Under the pieces are notes generated by a model that did not search any database, had not been told where the DNA came from, and saw only the letters and a program-made list of their open reading frames with translations. A DNA stretch of 26,259 nucleotides, from assembly GCA_025457845.1 (NCBI GenBank), contig JALOTO010000003.1:1-26259 (forward strand), in the 5' to 3' direction. Of the stretch, positions 1 through 6,826 are shown piece by piece. Every line of letters starts with the position of its first letter. Within the stretch, counting starts at the first letter, position 1. Position numbers and translations under genes: made by a program. The DNA comes from Thermoplasmata archaeon. Its GTDB lineage: Archaea > Thermoplasmatota > Thermoplasmata > UBA10834.

Positions 1-399
1 GAACGCGCCCGTGATCGTCACCCCGGCCTTCACCGATTCGTCGATGGCCAGGTCCAGGATGTCCGCGTCGCCTACCGCACCGCCCGCAGCCTTCACTGCC
101 GCGAGGACCATCGCGTTCGAGGCCGCGCTGCTGCTCTTGAGCCCCTTCGAGATCGGTATCTCCGACCGGACCTTGACGACGGCGCCCGATGTCTTTGCGC
201 CGGACATCGCTGCGGCCGAGAGGACGCATCCAGATGCCAGCTCAAGTCCCTCAGCCTCGCCGTCGAGGGCGAAGTCCGGCCCGTCCCTCAGCTCGACCGA
301 GACATCGGTCTCGAGGTCAACCCCGAAGGCCGCGCCCTTCCCCGTGGCGATGGCGTTGACTATGGTTACCGCTCCACGGCAGCCCGCGACGGCCTTCAT
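1..399 (-). CDS. aroK: Shikimate kinase, archaeal GHMP type (3' end outside window)
   Basis: ATP-dependent phosphorylation of shikimate to shikimate 3-phosphate, the fifth step of the shikimate pathway, in the cytosol. The 133 visible residues begin MKAVAGCRGAVTIVNAIATGKGAAFGVDL, as in GHMP-superfamily archaeal shikimate kinases, and carry the GHMP phosphate-binding loop as GLKSSSAASNA (about residues 90-100), followed by the DESVKAGVTITGAF segment of this family. This is not the bacterial P-loop AroK. The ATG at 399-397 overlaps the TGA of the upstream aroDE gene by four bases (ATGA), so the two are probably translationally coupled. It is the last visible gene of the aromatic operon; the C-terminal half lies beyond base 1. 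The family call is strong; activity is inferred from homology and context. Confidence 0.93.
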   Translation of the reverse strand, partial: MKAVAGCRGAVTIVNAIATGKGAAFGVDLETDVSVELRDGPDFALDGEAEGLELASGCVLSAAAMSGAKTSGAVVKVRSEIPISKGLKSSSAASNAMVLAAVKAAGGAVGDADILDLAIDESVKAGVTITGAF

Positions 400-1868
400 C
401 TGAGGGCCCCCCTGGCCGCCTTGGCCATCGCGACGACGTCCGGCTCGACGCCCGTCCACAGCCTGAAGGCCTGCGCCCCCTGGTGGACGAGCATCTCGAT
501 GCCTCCGTAGGCCTTCGCACCCTTGGCGCGCGCGCGTTTCATCGTGGCCGTGACAGGTGGATTGTAGACCAGGTCGAGGAAGACCGTCCCTCTGCCCACG
601 GCCTGCATCGGGAGCCCCGCCGAAGGGAATGCCTTCATCCCCACGGGCGTGCAGTTGACGACGAGGTCGAACCACCGGGTCCCGTCGATGTCCTCGAACC
701 CGACGGCTTCCGCATCACCGGACGCGGCCCCCTTCGCCTGTCGGACACGCCTTGCCGCGACCGTGACCGAAGCACCCGAATCTGCGAGCGCCCGGACCGC
801 CGCCCGGGCGGCTCCGCCTGCTCCAAGGACCAGCGCGGAGGTCGTTTCTCCTATGTGTATTTTCCGTTCAACTAGCTTTGAGAACCCGAATACATCCGTG
901 TTTTCTCCGACTATGAGCCCTTTGTCGAACATGATCGTGTTCACGACCCCGGTCGAGGCCGCGGACGGACCCTTCCGGTCGCAGATGTCCGACGCCTTCG
1001 CCTTGTGTGGGATGGTGACGTTGACTCCCGTGAACCCCAAGGCTCCCAGCAACTCGACGTTCTCCCGCGTCATGTGCGCGGGTGGCATGTCGAGGTGGAG
1101 GTATGCTCCCTTCAGCCCCGCCTTCCTGAGGGCCACCTCCTGCATGGGCCTCGAGACCGAGTGGGACACGGGATGGCCGAGCAGTCCCAGAAGCACGCGC
1201 CCGCACGAGCGCAGGCCCGCCTGTGTGGCGACATCGAACTGGCCGGGTGCGGCCGGCTTCCCCGGGAGGCAGCAGTAGACCAGGGACGAGCCGATCTCGT
1301 CGGCGCACGCGCGCGTGAGGGCCCCCTGGTCTCCCATGCCGATGAGGGCGAAGTCCTTCCCGGCCCCCTTCGCGACTATCCCAAGCCTTGCCAGCATGAG
1401 CGCCTGGGATGCGTCGGTGCATGGCATCGCGACCTTGCCGATGTCGCCTGCGGCGCACGCGGCCTCCAGCCGCTTGGCGACCTCCTTGGCGCCCGCAGGC
1501 GCCCTGAGATGCGACGAGATGATCCTCTGAGGTCCTTCGATCGAGAGGGATTTCACGATCCCCGAATCGGTCCGGACCTCGAGATCGATGAACTCGAACC
1601 CTGCTTCGGCTATCGCTCTGAGGGCCTCCTCGCGCCTGCCGCCGCGCAGAGTCGACCTGCCCCCCTCCGCCGCGGACCTGAGCGTTGCGACAACCGGGCC
1701 CTTCACCGCCGCGCGGACCTCCGAGAGCGCCTCCGCGTCCATCCGCGCGACGTCGATGTGGTCCAGCCTGACCTCGACTATGTCAGCGCCCAGGCTGAAC
1801 GCCTTCATTGACGAGCGCGAGACCCCGGAGATGCTCCTCTCGACGAGAGAAGCGACCAGTCGGACCAT
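396..1868 (-). CDS. aroDE: Fused 3-dehydroquinate dehydratase (type I) / shikimate dehydrogenase
   Basis: A 490-residue bifunctional enzyme for two consecutive steps: dehydration of 3-dehydroquinate and NADPH reduction of 3-dehydroshikimate. Residues 1 to about 220 are AroD type I: EVRLD at 32-36, His120 in IISSH and Lys145 in GDIGKVAMP, the expected Schiff-base Lys and its partner His. From about 225 the AroE domain starts with LLGLLGHPVSHSVSRPMQ; NVTIPHK (283-289, catalytic Lys289), GENTDVFGF (Asp325) and the Rossmann loop GAGGAARA (349-356) are intact. The start is the ATG at 1868-1866, two bases after the stop of the DHQ synthase gene, with GGGAG upstream; the frame stays open further upstream only as antiparallel shadow. 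The order AroD-AroE resembles the plant fusion. It overlaps aroK by four bases. Confidence 0.95.
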   Translation of the reverse strand: MVRLVASLVERSISGVSRSSMKAFSLGADIVEVRLDHIDVARMDAEALSEVRAAVKGPVVATLRSAAEGGRSTLRGGRREEALRAIAEAGFEFIDLEVRTDSGIVKSLSIEGPQRIISSHLRAPAGAKEVAKRLEAACAAGDIGKVAMPCTDASQALMLARLGIVAKGAGKDFALIGMGDQGALTRACADEIGSSLVYCCLPGKPAAPGQFDVATQAGLRSCGRVLLGLLGHPVSHSVSRPMQEVALRKAGLKGAYLHLDMPPAHMTRENVELLGALGFTGVNVTIPHKAKASDICDRKGPSAASTGVVNTIMFDKGLIVGENTDVFGFSKLVERKIHIGETTSALVLGAGGAARAAVRALADSGASVTVAARRVRQAKGAASGDAEAVGFEDIDGTRWFDLVVNCTPVGMKAFPSAGLPMQAVGRGTVFLDLVYNPPVTATMKRARAKGAKAYGGIEMLVHQGAQAFRLWTGVEPDVVAMAKAARGALR

Positions 1869-1870
1869 GT

Positions 1871-2887
1871 CTACTTCTCCCTTATCGACTCCTCGACATA
1901 CATGCCGAAGTGCCTTCCTCCACGTTCCTGCTTCAGCAGGATCGTGTCGCCGACCTTCAGCTTGGAGACCGATGCGACCTTGCCCTTGGACCAGACCCTG
2001 ATGGTCTCGGCGTTCTGGACTATGGTCGAGAACCTCTCGCCGTTGACGTCCGCTTCGATGAGCAGGAGGGGCCTGCGCTCGACCTTGGTCCTGCCGACCA
2101 CGACCCTGCGGGTCGCTCCGTCGGCCCTGACCACGAGCACCTCGTCCCCGCCCTTGAGCTCTGACAGGTACCTGGTGCTCCCGTCCGGCATCAGGATGTA
2201 GGCATGGACCGGCCCGGCGTTCACCCTGAAGGGCCTGGACGCGGCGTACTCCGACTCCACGGTCTCCGAATGGATCAGGAACAGGCAGGACGACGTGTTG
2301 CCTATGAGCATCCCCTCGCCCACGTCGAGCATGGAGCATGTGTCTATGCACACCCTGTCGCCCAGCCCCAGCTGCCTGAGGACAGTGATCTTCCCCTCGC
2401 GCATCCCCAACTTGGGCGAGCTGGCCTCCAGGAGCGCCCGGAGCTTCCCCAGCTCTTCGAGCTTGGATGGAGCGAACAGCACCCCGTCCGCCCCACGCTC
2501 CATGGTCTCGAAGAACAGCTTCGCCTCCTCGGCCGTGCGGGCCATCATCATGAGCTTCGAGCCCGTGCCCTGGAAGTGCACTATGAGGTTCTCGAGGGGG
2601 ATGACCTTCCAGTCCTTCGCGGAGATGACGACCGTCGCGCCGTGCTCGGCCAGCCTCTTGGCCTCCATCTCGTCCTTCTTCACCCTGACCTCGACGAGCC
2701 TGCCGACGGACTTCCCTCCTTCCTTGAGGTCCTTGCCGTCGAGGGTTATGGCCCTGAACCTTCCCAGGCCCGCGAAGTCCCCGTCGCGCTTGTCGAGGAC
2801 GACGGTGTCGAACCCGTTCTCGAGGGCTGCTAGGACGATCTTCTTACGGCTCTCCCGGTTGGGTTGGAGGAGAGCCCCGACCCACAC
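1871..2887 (-). CDS. 3-dehydroquinate synthase II (archaeal AroB')
   Basis: A 338-residue member of the archaeal dehydroquinate synthase II family (MJ1249 type), which oxidatively deaminates and cyclises 2-amino-3,7-dideoxy-D-threo-hept-6-ulosonate (ADH) to 3-dehydroquinate using NAD. It is unrelated to bacterial AroB. Recognition rests on the N-terminal WVGALLQPNRESRKKIVLAALENG pattern, the middle ISAKDWKVIPLENLIVHFQG segment, and the conserved GVLFAPS, LGLGDRVCIDTCSML and GMLIGNTSSCLFLIHSE blocks; length is normal for the family. The start chosen is GTG at 2887-2885, because the conserved Trp follows at once and no ATG lies upstream in frame. No normal ribosome binding site precedes it; instead the start codon lies in the 3' arm of a perfect hairpin between it and the upstream ADH synthase gene. 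Confidence 0.93.
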   Translation of the reverse strand: MWVGALLQPNRESRKKIVLAALENGFDTVVLDKRDGDFAGLGRFRAITLDGKDLKEGGKSVGRLVEVRVKKDEMEAKRLAEHGATVVISAKDWKVIPLENLIVHFQGTGSKLMMMARTAEEAKLFFETMERGADGVLFAPSKLEELGKLRALLEASSPKLGMREGKITVLRQLGLGDRVCIDTCSMLDVGEGMLIGNTSSCLFLIHSETVESEYAASRPFRVNAGPVHAYILMPDGSTRYLSELKGGDEVLVVRADGATRRVVVGRTKVERRPLLLIEADVNGERFSTIVQNAETIRVWSKGKVASVSKLKVGDTILLKQERGGRHFGMYVEESIREK

Positions 2888-2905
2888 CTGACGCCCAATC
2901 AGGTG
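2885..2905 (-). promoter_or_regulatory. Intercistronic hairpin covering the AroB' start codon
   Basis: Perfect inverted repeat: CACCTGA (2885-2891), 7-base loop, TCAGGTG (2899-2905). In the mRNA (minus strand) it begins four bases after the ADH synthase stop, and the GTG start of the downstream gene is the base of the 3' arm. Such a helix could hold the start codon until a ribosome finishing the upstream gene opens it. The repeat is seen; the coupling role is inferred. Confidence 0.45.
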
Positions 2906-2908
2906 GGC

Positions 2909-3694
2909 TCACCGCCTATACATCTCGCCCGGGTCAGCACCCTCGAAAACGACCTTGCAGAGCTTCTTCGTGATTCCGGCTATGTCGTCGTGCTGGAAGA
3001 CGTTCCTGCCTATGGAGACGCCCTTGGCCCCTGCCTCCATCGCATCGTGGACCATTCGGAGGAACTCCTCCTCGGAGCGCATCTTCTCCCCGCCGGCTAT
3101 GACCACCGGTATGGGCGTGCCCTTGACGACCTCCTTGAAGGAGTCGATGCTGCCAGTGTAGTTGGTCTTGACGACATCGGCGCCGAGCTCGGCCGAGAGG
3201 CGCGCGCAGTGCGCCACCGCTTCCAGGTCGTACTGGCTCTTGACGTTCTTCCCGCGCGGGTAGCACATCGCCAGCAGGGGCATTCCGAGGTCCCTGCATC
3301 TGTGCGAGACCGCGCCGAAAGCCGCGACCATCCGCTCCTCGCCGTCGCCGCCTATGTTGCAGTGTATGGAGACCGCGTCGGCTCCGATAGTGACTGCCTC
3401 GTCGGGGTCACCGACCAGGACCTTGTAGTTCGGGTCCGGGGAGAGGCTTGTGCTGGCCGAGAGGTGGGCTATCAGGGCGAGCTTGGACCCGGCCGCCGGG
3501 CCCAGATACGGAAAGAGGCCCTTGTGTACTACGATCGCGGAGGCGCCGCCTTCCGCGAGCTTGTCCACAGTGCTCCGTATGTCCGCAATCCCCTTGACTG
3601 GACCGAGGGATATCCCGTGGTCCATGGGGACTATGACGGTCTTGCCAGTCCTCTGGTCGAAGATCCGTCTCAGCCTGATCGTCTTCCCGTCCAT
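2909..3694 (-). CDS. 2-amino-3,7-dideoxy-D-threo-hept-6-ulosonate (ADH) synthase, AroA'
   Basis: First enzyme of the archaeal aromatic route: a class I aldolase-type transaldol reaction that gives ADH from L-aspartate semialdehyde and 6-deoxy-5-ketofructose 1-phosphate. The TIM-barrel protein keeps PMDHGISLGP (Asp25), MCYPRG (Tyr145) and VVKTNYTGS (Lys176, Schiff base) with family spacing, plus the phosphate-binding GRNVFQ loop near the C terminus. The frame opens with a GTG at 3709, but the ATG at 3694-3692 is preceded at four bases by GGTGA, a good match to the archaeal anti-Shine-Dalgarno, so I prefer the 261-residue form. It is promoter-proximal in the aro operon and divergent from an ACT-domain regulator. 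Some relatives are fructose-bisphosphate aldolases; the neighbouring DHQ synthase II argues for ADH synthase. Confidence 0.93.
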   Translation of the reverse strand: MDGKTIRLRRIFDQRTGKTVIVPMDHGISLGPVKGIADIRSTVDKLAEGGASAIVVHKGLFPYLGPAAGSKLALIAHLSASTSLSPDPNYKVLVGDPDEAVTIGADAVSIHCNIGGDGEERMVAAFGAVSHRCRDLGMPLLAMCYPRGKNVKSQYDLEAVAHCARLSAELGADVVKTNYTGSIDSFKEVVKGTPIPVVIAGGEKMRSEEEFLRMVHDAMEAGAKGVSIGRNVFQHDDIAGITKKLCKVVFEGADPGEMYRR

Positions 3695-3756
3695 TCTCTC
3701 ACCAGTCACTTAACCGTGCTATTTCTTGTCACTGTATGTCTCGATGCAGCCAGTGG

Positions 3757-3764
3757 TATATCTA
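3757..3764 (-). promoter_or_regulatory. TATA box for the aromatic operon
   Basis: Minus-strand TAGATATA lies about 65 bases before the ATG at 3694. Transcription would start near 3733, leaving a leader of about 40 bases with the GGTGA ribosome binding site. The CACTGT half site at 3730-3735 would sit on the predicted transcription start. Confidence 0.4.
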
Positions 3765-3810
3765 CCTTGCTACTCTTTGACAGTGCGAAGGCGTACAATA
3801 TGTCGCAATA

Positions 3811-3818
3811 CTTATCTA
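3811..3818 (+). promoter_or_regulatory. TATA box for the ACT-domain regulator
   Basis: CTTATCTA is centred about 32 bases before the ATG at 3847, giving a predicted transcript start near 3840 and an almost leaderless message. No ribosome binding site is visible before this ATG, which fits. Confidence 0.4.
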
Positions 3819-3820
3819 TT

Positions 3821-3830
3821 ACTGTACAGT
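3821..3830. promoter_or_regulatory. Palindrome ACTGTACAGT, candidate operator
   Basis: A perfect 10-base palindrome lies between the TATA box and the start of the ACT-domain gene. The same half site recurs in this 137-base divergent region as ACTGT at 3731-3735 and ACAGT at 3780-3784. The spacing suggests control of both divergent promoters, perhaps by the ACT-domain protein itself; that is inference. Confidence 0.4.
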
Positions 3831-3846
3831 TTCAATCACCGAGACC

Positions 3847-4347
3847 ATGTGGGACAAGATAGCGAACTACTTCGAGAAGTACCCGTCACAGGCGAAGGTC
3901 GCGAGATACCTGCTCAAGTACGGTCTGCGCATAGACCGGGACCACGTGTTCTGCGGCGATGTACAGATCGCCGATTCGTCCCTGGCGCGTGCCGCCGGGG
4001 TCGATAGGAGGGTCGTGAAATCCACCATCGAGACCATCAAGAACGACCCGGCGCTCCTGAAGTTCTTCTCGCAGCTCATCCCGACCACGCATCTCAAGAA
4101 CGCGGCTTCCGCCATGGGCTGGAGCGCGATCGAGATCGTCCCCACGAACGCGCACGAACCAGGCATCATAGCGTCCGTCGCGGACATCCTCTCGAAGAAC
4201 GGAATAAGCATCCGCCAGGCCATAGTCGACGACCCCATGACCTCCGAGGAACCGAAGCTCTTCATAGTAACGGAGAGCCAGGTCCCGTCCGACCTGATCC
4301 CCCTCATAAGACAGGCGAAGGGCGTCAAGGGCGTCACCATCTACTGA
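3847..4347 (+). CDS. HTH/ACT-domain predicted regulator of amino acid metabolism
   Basis: A 166-residue protein matching the archaeal family of predicted regulators with a C-terminal ACT domain (COG2150-like). Residues about 40-64 (VQIADSSLARAAGVDRRVVKSTIETI) form a plausible helix-turn-helix; residues 95-166 (IEIVPTNAHEPGIIASVADILSKNGISIRQAIV, ending VKGVTIY) are a typical ACT fold, a small-molecule sensor often binding an amino acid. It lies back to back with the shikimate operon, with repeated ACTGT/ACAGT half sites between, which makes an aromatic-amino-acid-responsive repressor or activator the simplest guess. The ligand cannot be read from the sequence. The EamA exporter gene follows after 39 bases without its own clear TATA box, so the two are probably co-transcribed. 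Confidence 0.8.
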   Translation: MWDKIANYFEKYPSQAKVARYLLKYGLRIDRDHVFCGDVQIADSSLARAAGVDRRVVKSTIETIKNDPALLKFFSQLIPTTHLKNAASAMGWSAIEIVPTNAHEPGIIASVADILSKNGISIRQAIVDDPMTSEEPKLFIVTESQVPSDLIPLIRQAKGVKGVTIY

Positions 4348-4386
4348 GGCCCCTCGGCAGCATGCGGGTGTGATGGATTGCACGCC

Positions 4387-5274
4387 ATGAGCGACCACTC
4401 GAAGGCCTATCTGGCCATCGGGATCGCCATGGTCTCGGTCTCGTTCGCCTCGATACTCATAAGGTGGAGCGACACCCCTCCGTTCGTCCTCGCCGCGTAC
4501 AGGCTGGCCTTCGCGGCCGCCATCCTCGCCCCGCTCCTGGCTCTGACAGGTGGATTCTCCGAGATCAAGGGCTTCTCGAGACAGGAGCTCGCCCTGGTCG
4601 TCCTGAGCGGCGTCGCGTTGACGTTCCATTTCGGCCTCTGGGTCGTGTCCCTTGGACTTACCCTCGTCTCGACGTCGGTCATCCTCGTGACCTCGCACCC
4701 GATCTTCGTGGCGGCGGTGCAGCACTTCCTGATGAAGGAGAGGGTGCGCAGGGTAGCCGTCGTCGGTATCGTGATCGCCTTCTCGGGCGTCGTCCTCATC
4801 TCCATAACGGACTACAGGCTCGGCGGGGGCACGCTGGCTGGCGACGCCTTCGCCTTCCTGGGCGGCCTCTGCGCCGGGGTCTACTTCCTGTCGGGACGGG
4901 TCGCCCGCAGGACGCTGTCGGTCGCCCCCTACGCCTTCTCGGTCTATGGCCTGGCCGCCGTGCTCCTGTTCGTCTCAGGTGCGCTGGCGGGGGACGTCCT
5001 CCTGGTCACCGACGGGCGGGAGCTCACCCTGTTCGTCCTCATGGCCATCGTGCCGACGATATTCGGGCACACCATGTTCAACTACGCGCTGAAGAAGGTC
5101 CCCGCTCACATCATCTCGACGAGCGTGCTGGGAGAACCGGTGGGGGCGTCGCTGCTGGCGTTCGCGCTCCTCCCGGGAGAGGTGCCCACGGTGTGGATCG
5201 TCCTCGGAGGCGCCCTTGTCGTCGGTGGCCTCTACCTGGTCCTGATGCTCGGCTACGACCGCTCGGACGGCTAG
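4387..5274 (+). CDS. EamA/DMT-family permease, probable metabolite exporter
   Basis: A 295-residue polytopic membrane protein with about ten hydrophobic segments in two homologous halves, each an EamA domain (first half from AYLAIGIAMVSVSFASILIRWSDTPPFVLAAYR, second from GDAFAFLGGLCAGVYFLSGR, ending GEPVGASLLAFALLPGEVP then a final TM helix). Such drug/metabolite transporters commonly export amino acids or other small metabolites by proton antiport. The frame opens at a TTG (4378), but the ATG at 4387 is favoured; GGTGTGAT lies 14-21 bases upstream. Its position behind an ACT-domain amino acid regulator suggests export of an amino acid or aromatic metabolite controlled with it. Substrate is unknown; family call is secure. 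Confidence 0.85.
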   Translation: MSDHSKAYLAIGIAMVSVSFASILIRWSDTPPFVLAAYRLAFAAAILAPLLALTGGFSEIKGFSRQELALVVLSGVALTFHFGLWVVSLGLTLVSTSVILVTSHPIFVAAVQHFLMKERVRRVAVVGIVIAFSGVVLISITDYRLGGGTLAGDAFAFLGGLCAGVYFLSGRVARRTLSVAPYAFSVYGLAAVLLFVSGALAGDVLLVTDGRELTLFVLMAIVPTIFGHTMFNYALKKVPAHIISTSVLGEPVGASLLAFALLPGEVPTVWIVLGGALVVGGLYLVLMLGYDRSDG

Positions 5275-5280
5275 GTCTCC

Positions 5281-5562
5281 CTAGCGCTGGTCGACGACCT
5301 TGATCAGGTGGTACCCGAACTGGGTCTTGACAGGCCCGACGACTGCGCCCTTCGTCCCCGCGAAGGCCGCATCCTCGAACTCGCGGACCATCTGTCCCTT
5401 GCCGAACCAGCCGAGGTCGCCGCCCTTCTTCCCCGAAGGGCACTTCGAGAACCTCTGGGCGAGCTCGCCGAAATCCTCGCCCTTTCCTATCCTGGCGAGT
5501 AGCTTGTTGGCGTCGTCCTCGTTCGCGACAAGTATGTGGGCTGCACGGACCTGCTTTGCCAT
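5281..5562 (-). CDS. Single-domain parvulin peptidyl-prolyl isomerase
   Basis: A 93-residue stand-alone rotamase of the PpiC/parvulin family that speeds cis-trans isomerisation of X-Pro bonds and so assists folding. The start is the ATG at 5562 (MAKQVRAAHILVA); the frame runs on upstream, but the family begins here and a TATA box lies 24-31 bases before this codon. Active-site positions typical of parvulins are visible: His9 in AAHIL, Cys41 in FSKCPSG, Met58, Phe62, Phe67, and the C-terminal FGYHLIKV motif with His85. No signal peptide or membrane segment is present, so it should be cytosolic, as for the small parvulins of other archaea. It ends convergently six bases past the EamA gene. Confidence 0.92.
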   Translation of the reverse strand: MAKQVRAAHILVANEDDANKLLARIGKGEDFGELAQRFSKCPSGKKGGDLGWFGKGQMVREFEDAAFAGTKGAVVGPVKTQFGYHLIKVVDQR

Positions 5563-5585
5563 GTGGCTGAGTACGGCGTAGGTCG

Positions 5586-5593
5586 ATATTAAG
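5586..5593 (-). promoter_or_regulatory. TATA box for the parvulin gene
   Basis: Minus-strand CTTAATAT is centred about 27 bases upstream of the ATG at 5562, so the transcript should start at or within two bases of the start codon (leaderless). Confidence 0.5.
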
Positions 5594-5617
5594 ATTCGCC
5601 GCCGGCGAGACCGAGCC

Positions 5618-5626
5618 AATATATCT
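5618..5626 (+). promoter_or_regulatory. TATA box that fixes the start of the two-TM protein
   Basis: AATATATCT is centred about 27 bases before the ATG at 5649. An earlier in-frame ATG at 5628 lies two bases after this box and so would be upstream of the transcript. This supports a leaderless start at 5649. Confidence 0.5.
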
Positions 5627-5648
5627 CATGAGCGACGTCCGTTGGTTC

Positions 5649-5915
5649 ATGACATCCTCGCCTAACCCCAATCCGTCGAGGGGGACCACCGGACTGCGTC
5701 TGGCCAAGGGGCTCATCCTGCCGGCCCTTCTTGCTATCTCTGGCATCGGGGTCATGGCGATGGCGTTCTCTGTCGATGCGCTCTCTTCGGCCGGCCTCGA
5801 GGTCCCCGGGCCTGGCATATACATCTTCGCCCTGGGGATGGTCCTGATGGCCCTCGGCCTCCTGCTGGCCGGCCGAGTGCTCCCAGAAAGGGGCGGCGAC
5901 CCCGAACACCCTTGA
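5649..5915 (+). CDS. Small two-TM membrane protein, unknown function
   Basis: An 88-residue protein with two hydrophobic stretches, about residues 21-41 (GLILPALLAISGIGVMAMAF) and 55-77 (GPGIYIFALGMVLMALGLLL), joined by a short loop and ending in a polar tail with RVLPERGGDPEHP. I do not recognise a family. The start at 5649 rather than 5628 is chosen because the TATA box sits 25-30 bases before it and overlaps the region just before the earlier ATG. It is transcribed divergently from the parvulin gene and in the same direction as the Lrp/TRASH regulator, which however has its own promoter. Hydrophobic patterning and codon bias make it more likely a real gene than a chance frame. Confidence 0.6.
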   Translation: MTSSPNPNPSRGTTGLRLAKGLILPALLAISGIGVMAMAFSVDALSSAGLEVPGPGIYIFALGMVLMALGLLLAGRVLPERGGDPEHP

Positions 5916-5981
5916 CGGACTTCCGACGCCTCAATCTTACGGCATGTCAAGACGAGACCCACCGTACCTGTCAATCGAAAA

Positions 5982-5989
5982 GGATATCC
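5982..5989 (+). promoter_or_regulatory. TATA-like element GGATATCC before the Lrp/TRASH gene
   Basis: This palindromic AT core is centred 27 bases before the ATG at 6013, consistent with a leaderless transcript. There is no ribosome binding site before the ATG. It is a weaker match to a TATA box than the others listed. Confidence 0.35.
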
Positions 5990-6012
5990 GCCATACCCCC
6001 GTCTAGACAGCC

Positions 6013-6663
6013 ATGGACTTGAATCTGGACGAAGTGGACAGGAAGATACTGAGGGAGCTTCAGACCGACGGTCGGGCCTCGTTCAGGGACATATCTGGGA
6101 GGATCGGGGTCAGCACTCCGACCGTGAGCGCCAGGGTCCAGGCAATGACCGACATGGGTCTCATCAAGGGCTACACGACGATGCTGGATGCCGACATGCT
6201 CGGGCAGACCTCGGTCGTGGTCAGCCTCGACGCCAGGCCGACCGACATCGAGAAGGTCGTCCAGAAGGTGAAGGAGGACGACATAGTGAGACAGGTGTTC
6301 GTCCTCTCGGAATCAAGCGTGATGGCCATCGTGTCCTTCTACAACCAGAGCAAGTTCAGGCAGTTCCTGGATTCACTGTCGCAGATCCCAGAGATAGGCA
6401 GGATCAGCACCTCCATGGTCCTGCGCGTCCCTAAGGACTCGCAGAGGGCGGCATTGACGGACGAGGCAGGCCTGATGATCAAGTGCTACTACTGCGGGCA
6501 CATGATGAAGGACGAGGGGGTCAAGCTCAAGATCGATGGGAAGTACCACTACCTCTGCTGCAACGTCTGCGCCAAGCTCTACAAGGAGAAGTACGAGAAG
6601 CTGAAGAAGTCAGCCTCGCTCCCAGTGCACGGCGAGAAGTGCGACTGCAGCGAGGATCACTGA
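6013..6663 (+). CDS. Lrp/AsnC-family regulator with C-terminal TRASH metal-binding domain
   Basis: A 216-residue DNA-binding protein. Residues 4-55 form the Lrp/AsnC winged helix (LDEVDRKILRELQTDGRASFRDISGRIGVSTPTVSARVQAM); residues 60-140 correspond to the Lrp-type RAM domain; from about 155 a TRASH domain follows: Cys158-x2-Cys161, then Cys182/Cys183 and Cys186 in YLCCNVC, with an extra Cys210-x-Cys212 near the end. TRASH domains in archaeal regulators sense copper or other soft metals (as in the CopT/CopR regulators of Sulfolobales, established for that system). Metal-dependent release or binding of DNA is therefore likely, with the metal unknown. Directly convergent, three bases away, is a tiny YHS-domain protein, itself from a metal-linked family, suggesting a metal homeostasis module. 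Confidence 0.9.
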   Translation: MDLNLDEVDRKILRELQTDGRASFRDISGRIGVSTPTVSARVQAMTDMGLIKGYTTMLDADMLGQTSVVVSLDARPTDIEKVVQKVKEDDIVRQVFVLSESSVMAIVSFYNQSKFRQFLDSLSQIPEIGRISTSMVLRVPKDSQRAALTDEAGLMIKCYYCGHMMKDEGVKLKIDGKYHYLCCNVCAKLYKEKYEKLKKSASLPVHGEKCDCSEDH

Positions 6664-6666
6664 CCA

Positions 6667-6810
6667 TCAATTGACGTACTTGCCAGGGTCCTTGTCGAAT
6701 GCTGACTTGCATCCAGGGGCGCAGAAGTAGTACTCCTTGCCGTTATAGGTCGACTTCCACTTGGCCGTACTCGGGTCGACTTCCATTTTGCATATGGGGT
6801 CCACTGCCAT
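6667..6810 (-). CDS. 47-residue YHS-domain protein, predicted metal binder
   Basis: A very short gene: MAVDPICKMEVDPSTAKWKS, then TYNGKEYYFCAPGCKSAFDK and DPGKYVN. This is a complete YHS domain: DPICKMEVD at the N terminus (Cys7), then YYFCAPGCKSAFDKDPGKY with Cys30 and Cys34. YHS domains occur alone or attached to heavy-metal P-type ATPases and to some monooxygenases, and are related to TRASH domains; they are thought to bind soft metals. The ATG at 6810-6808 has a clear ribosome binding site, GGTGAT, three bases upstream. The gene ends three bases from the end of the Lrp/TRASH regulator. A metallochaperone or metal buffer role is inferred, not shown. Confidence 0.88.
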   Translation of the reverse strand: MAVDPICKMEVDPSTAKWKSTYNGKEYYFCAPGCKSAFDKDPGKYVN

Positions 6811-6813
6811 TGC

Positions 6814-6819
6814 ATCACC
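6814..6819 (-). promoter_or_regulatory. Ribosome binding site of the YHS gene
   Basis: Minus-strand GGTGAT is complementary to the archaeal 16S 3' end and lies three bases before the ATG at 6810. It supports translation of this 47-residue gene. Confidence 0.65.
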
Positions 6820-6826
6820 AGAAAGA

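Noticed and set aside
4373..4390. Five-codon leader frame ending at the EamA start codon
   Set aside because: Too short, with no sign of attenuation or repeated amino acid codons; probably chance.
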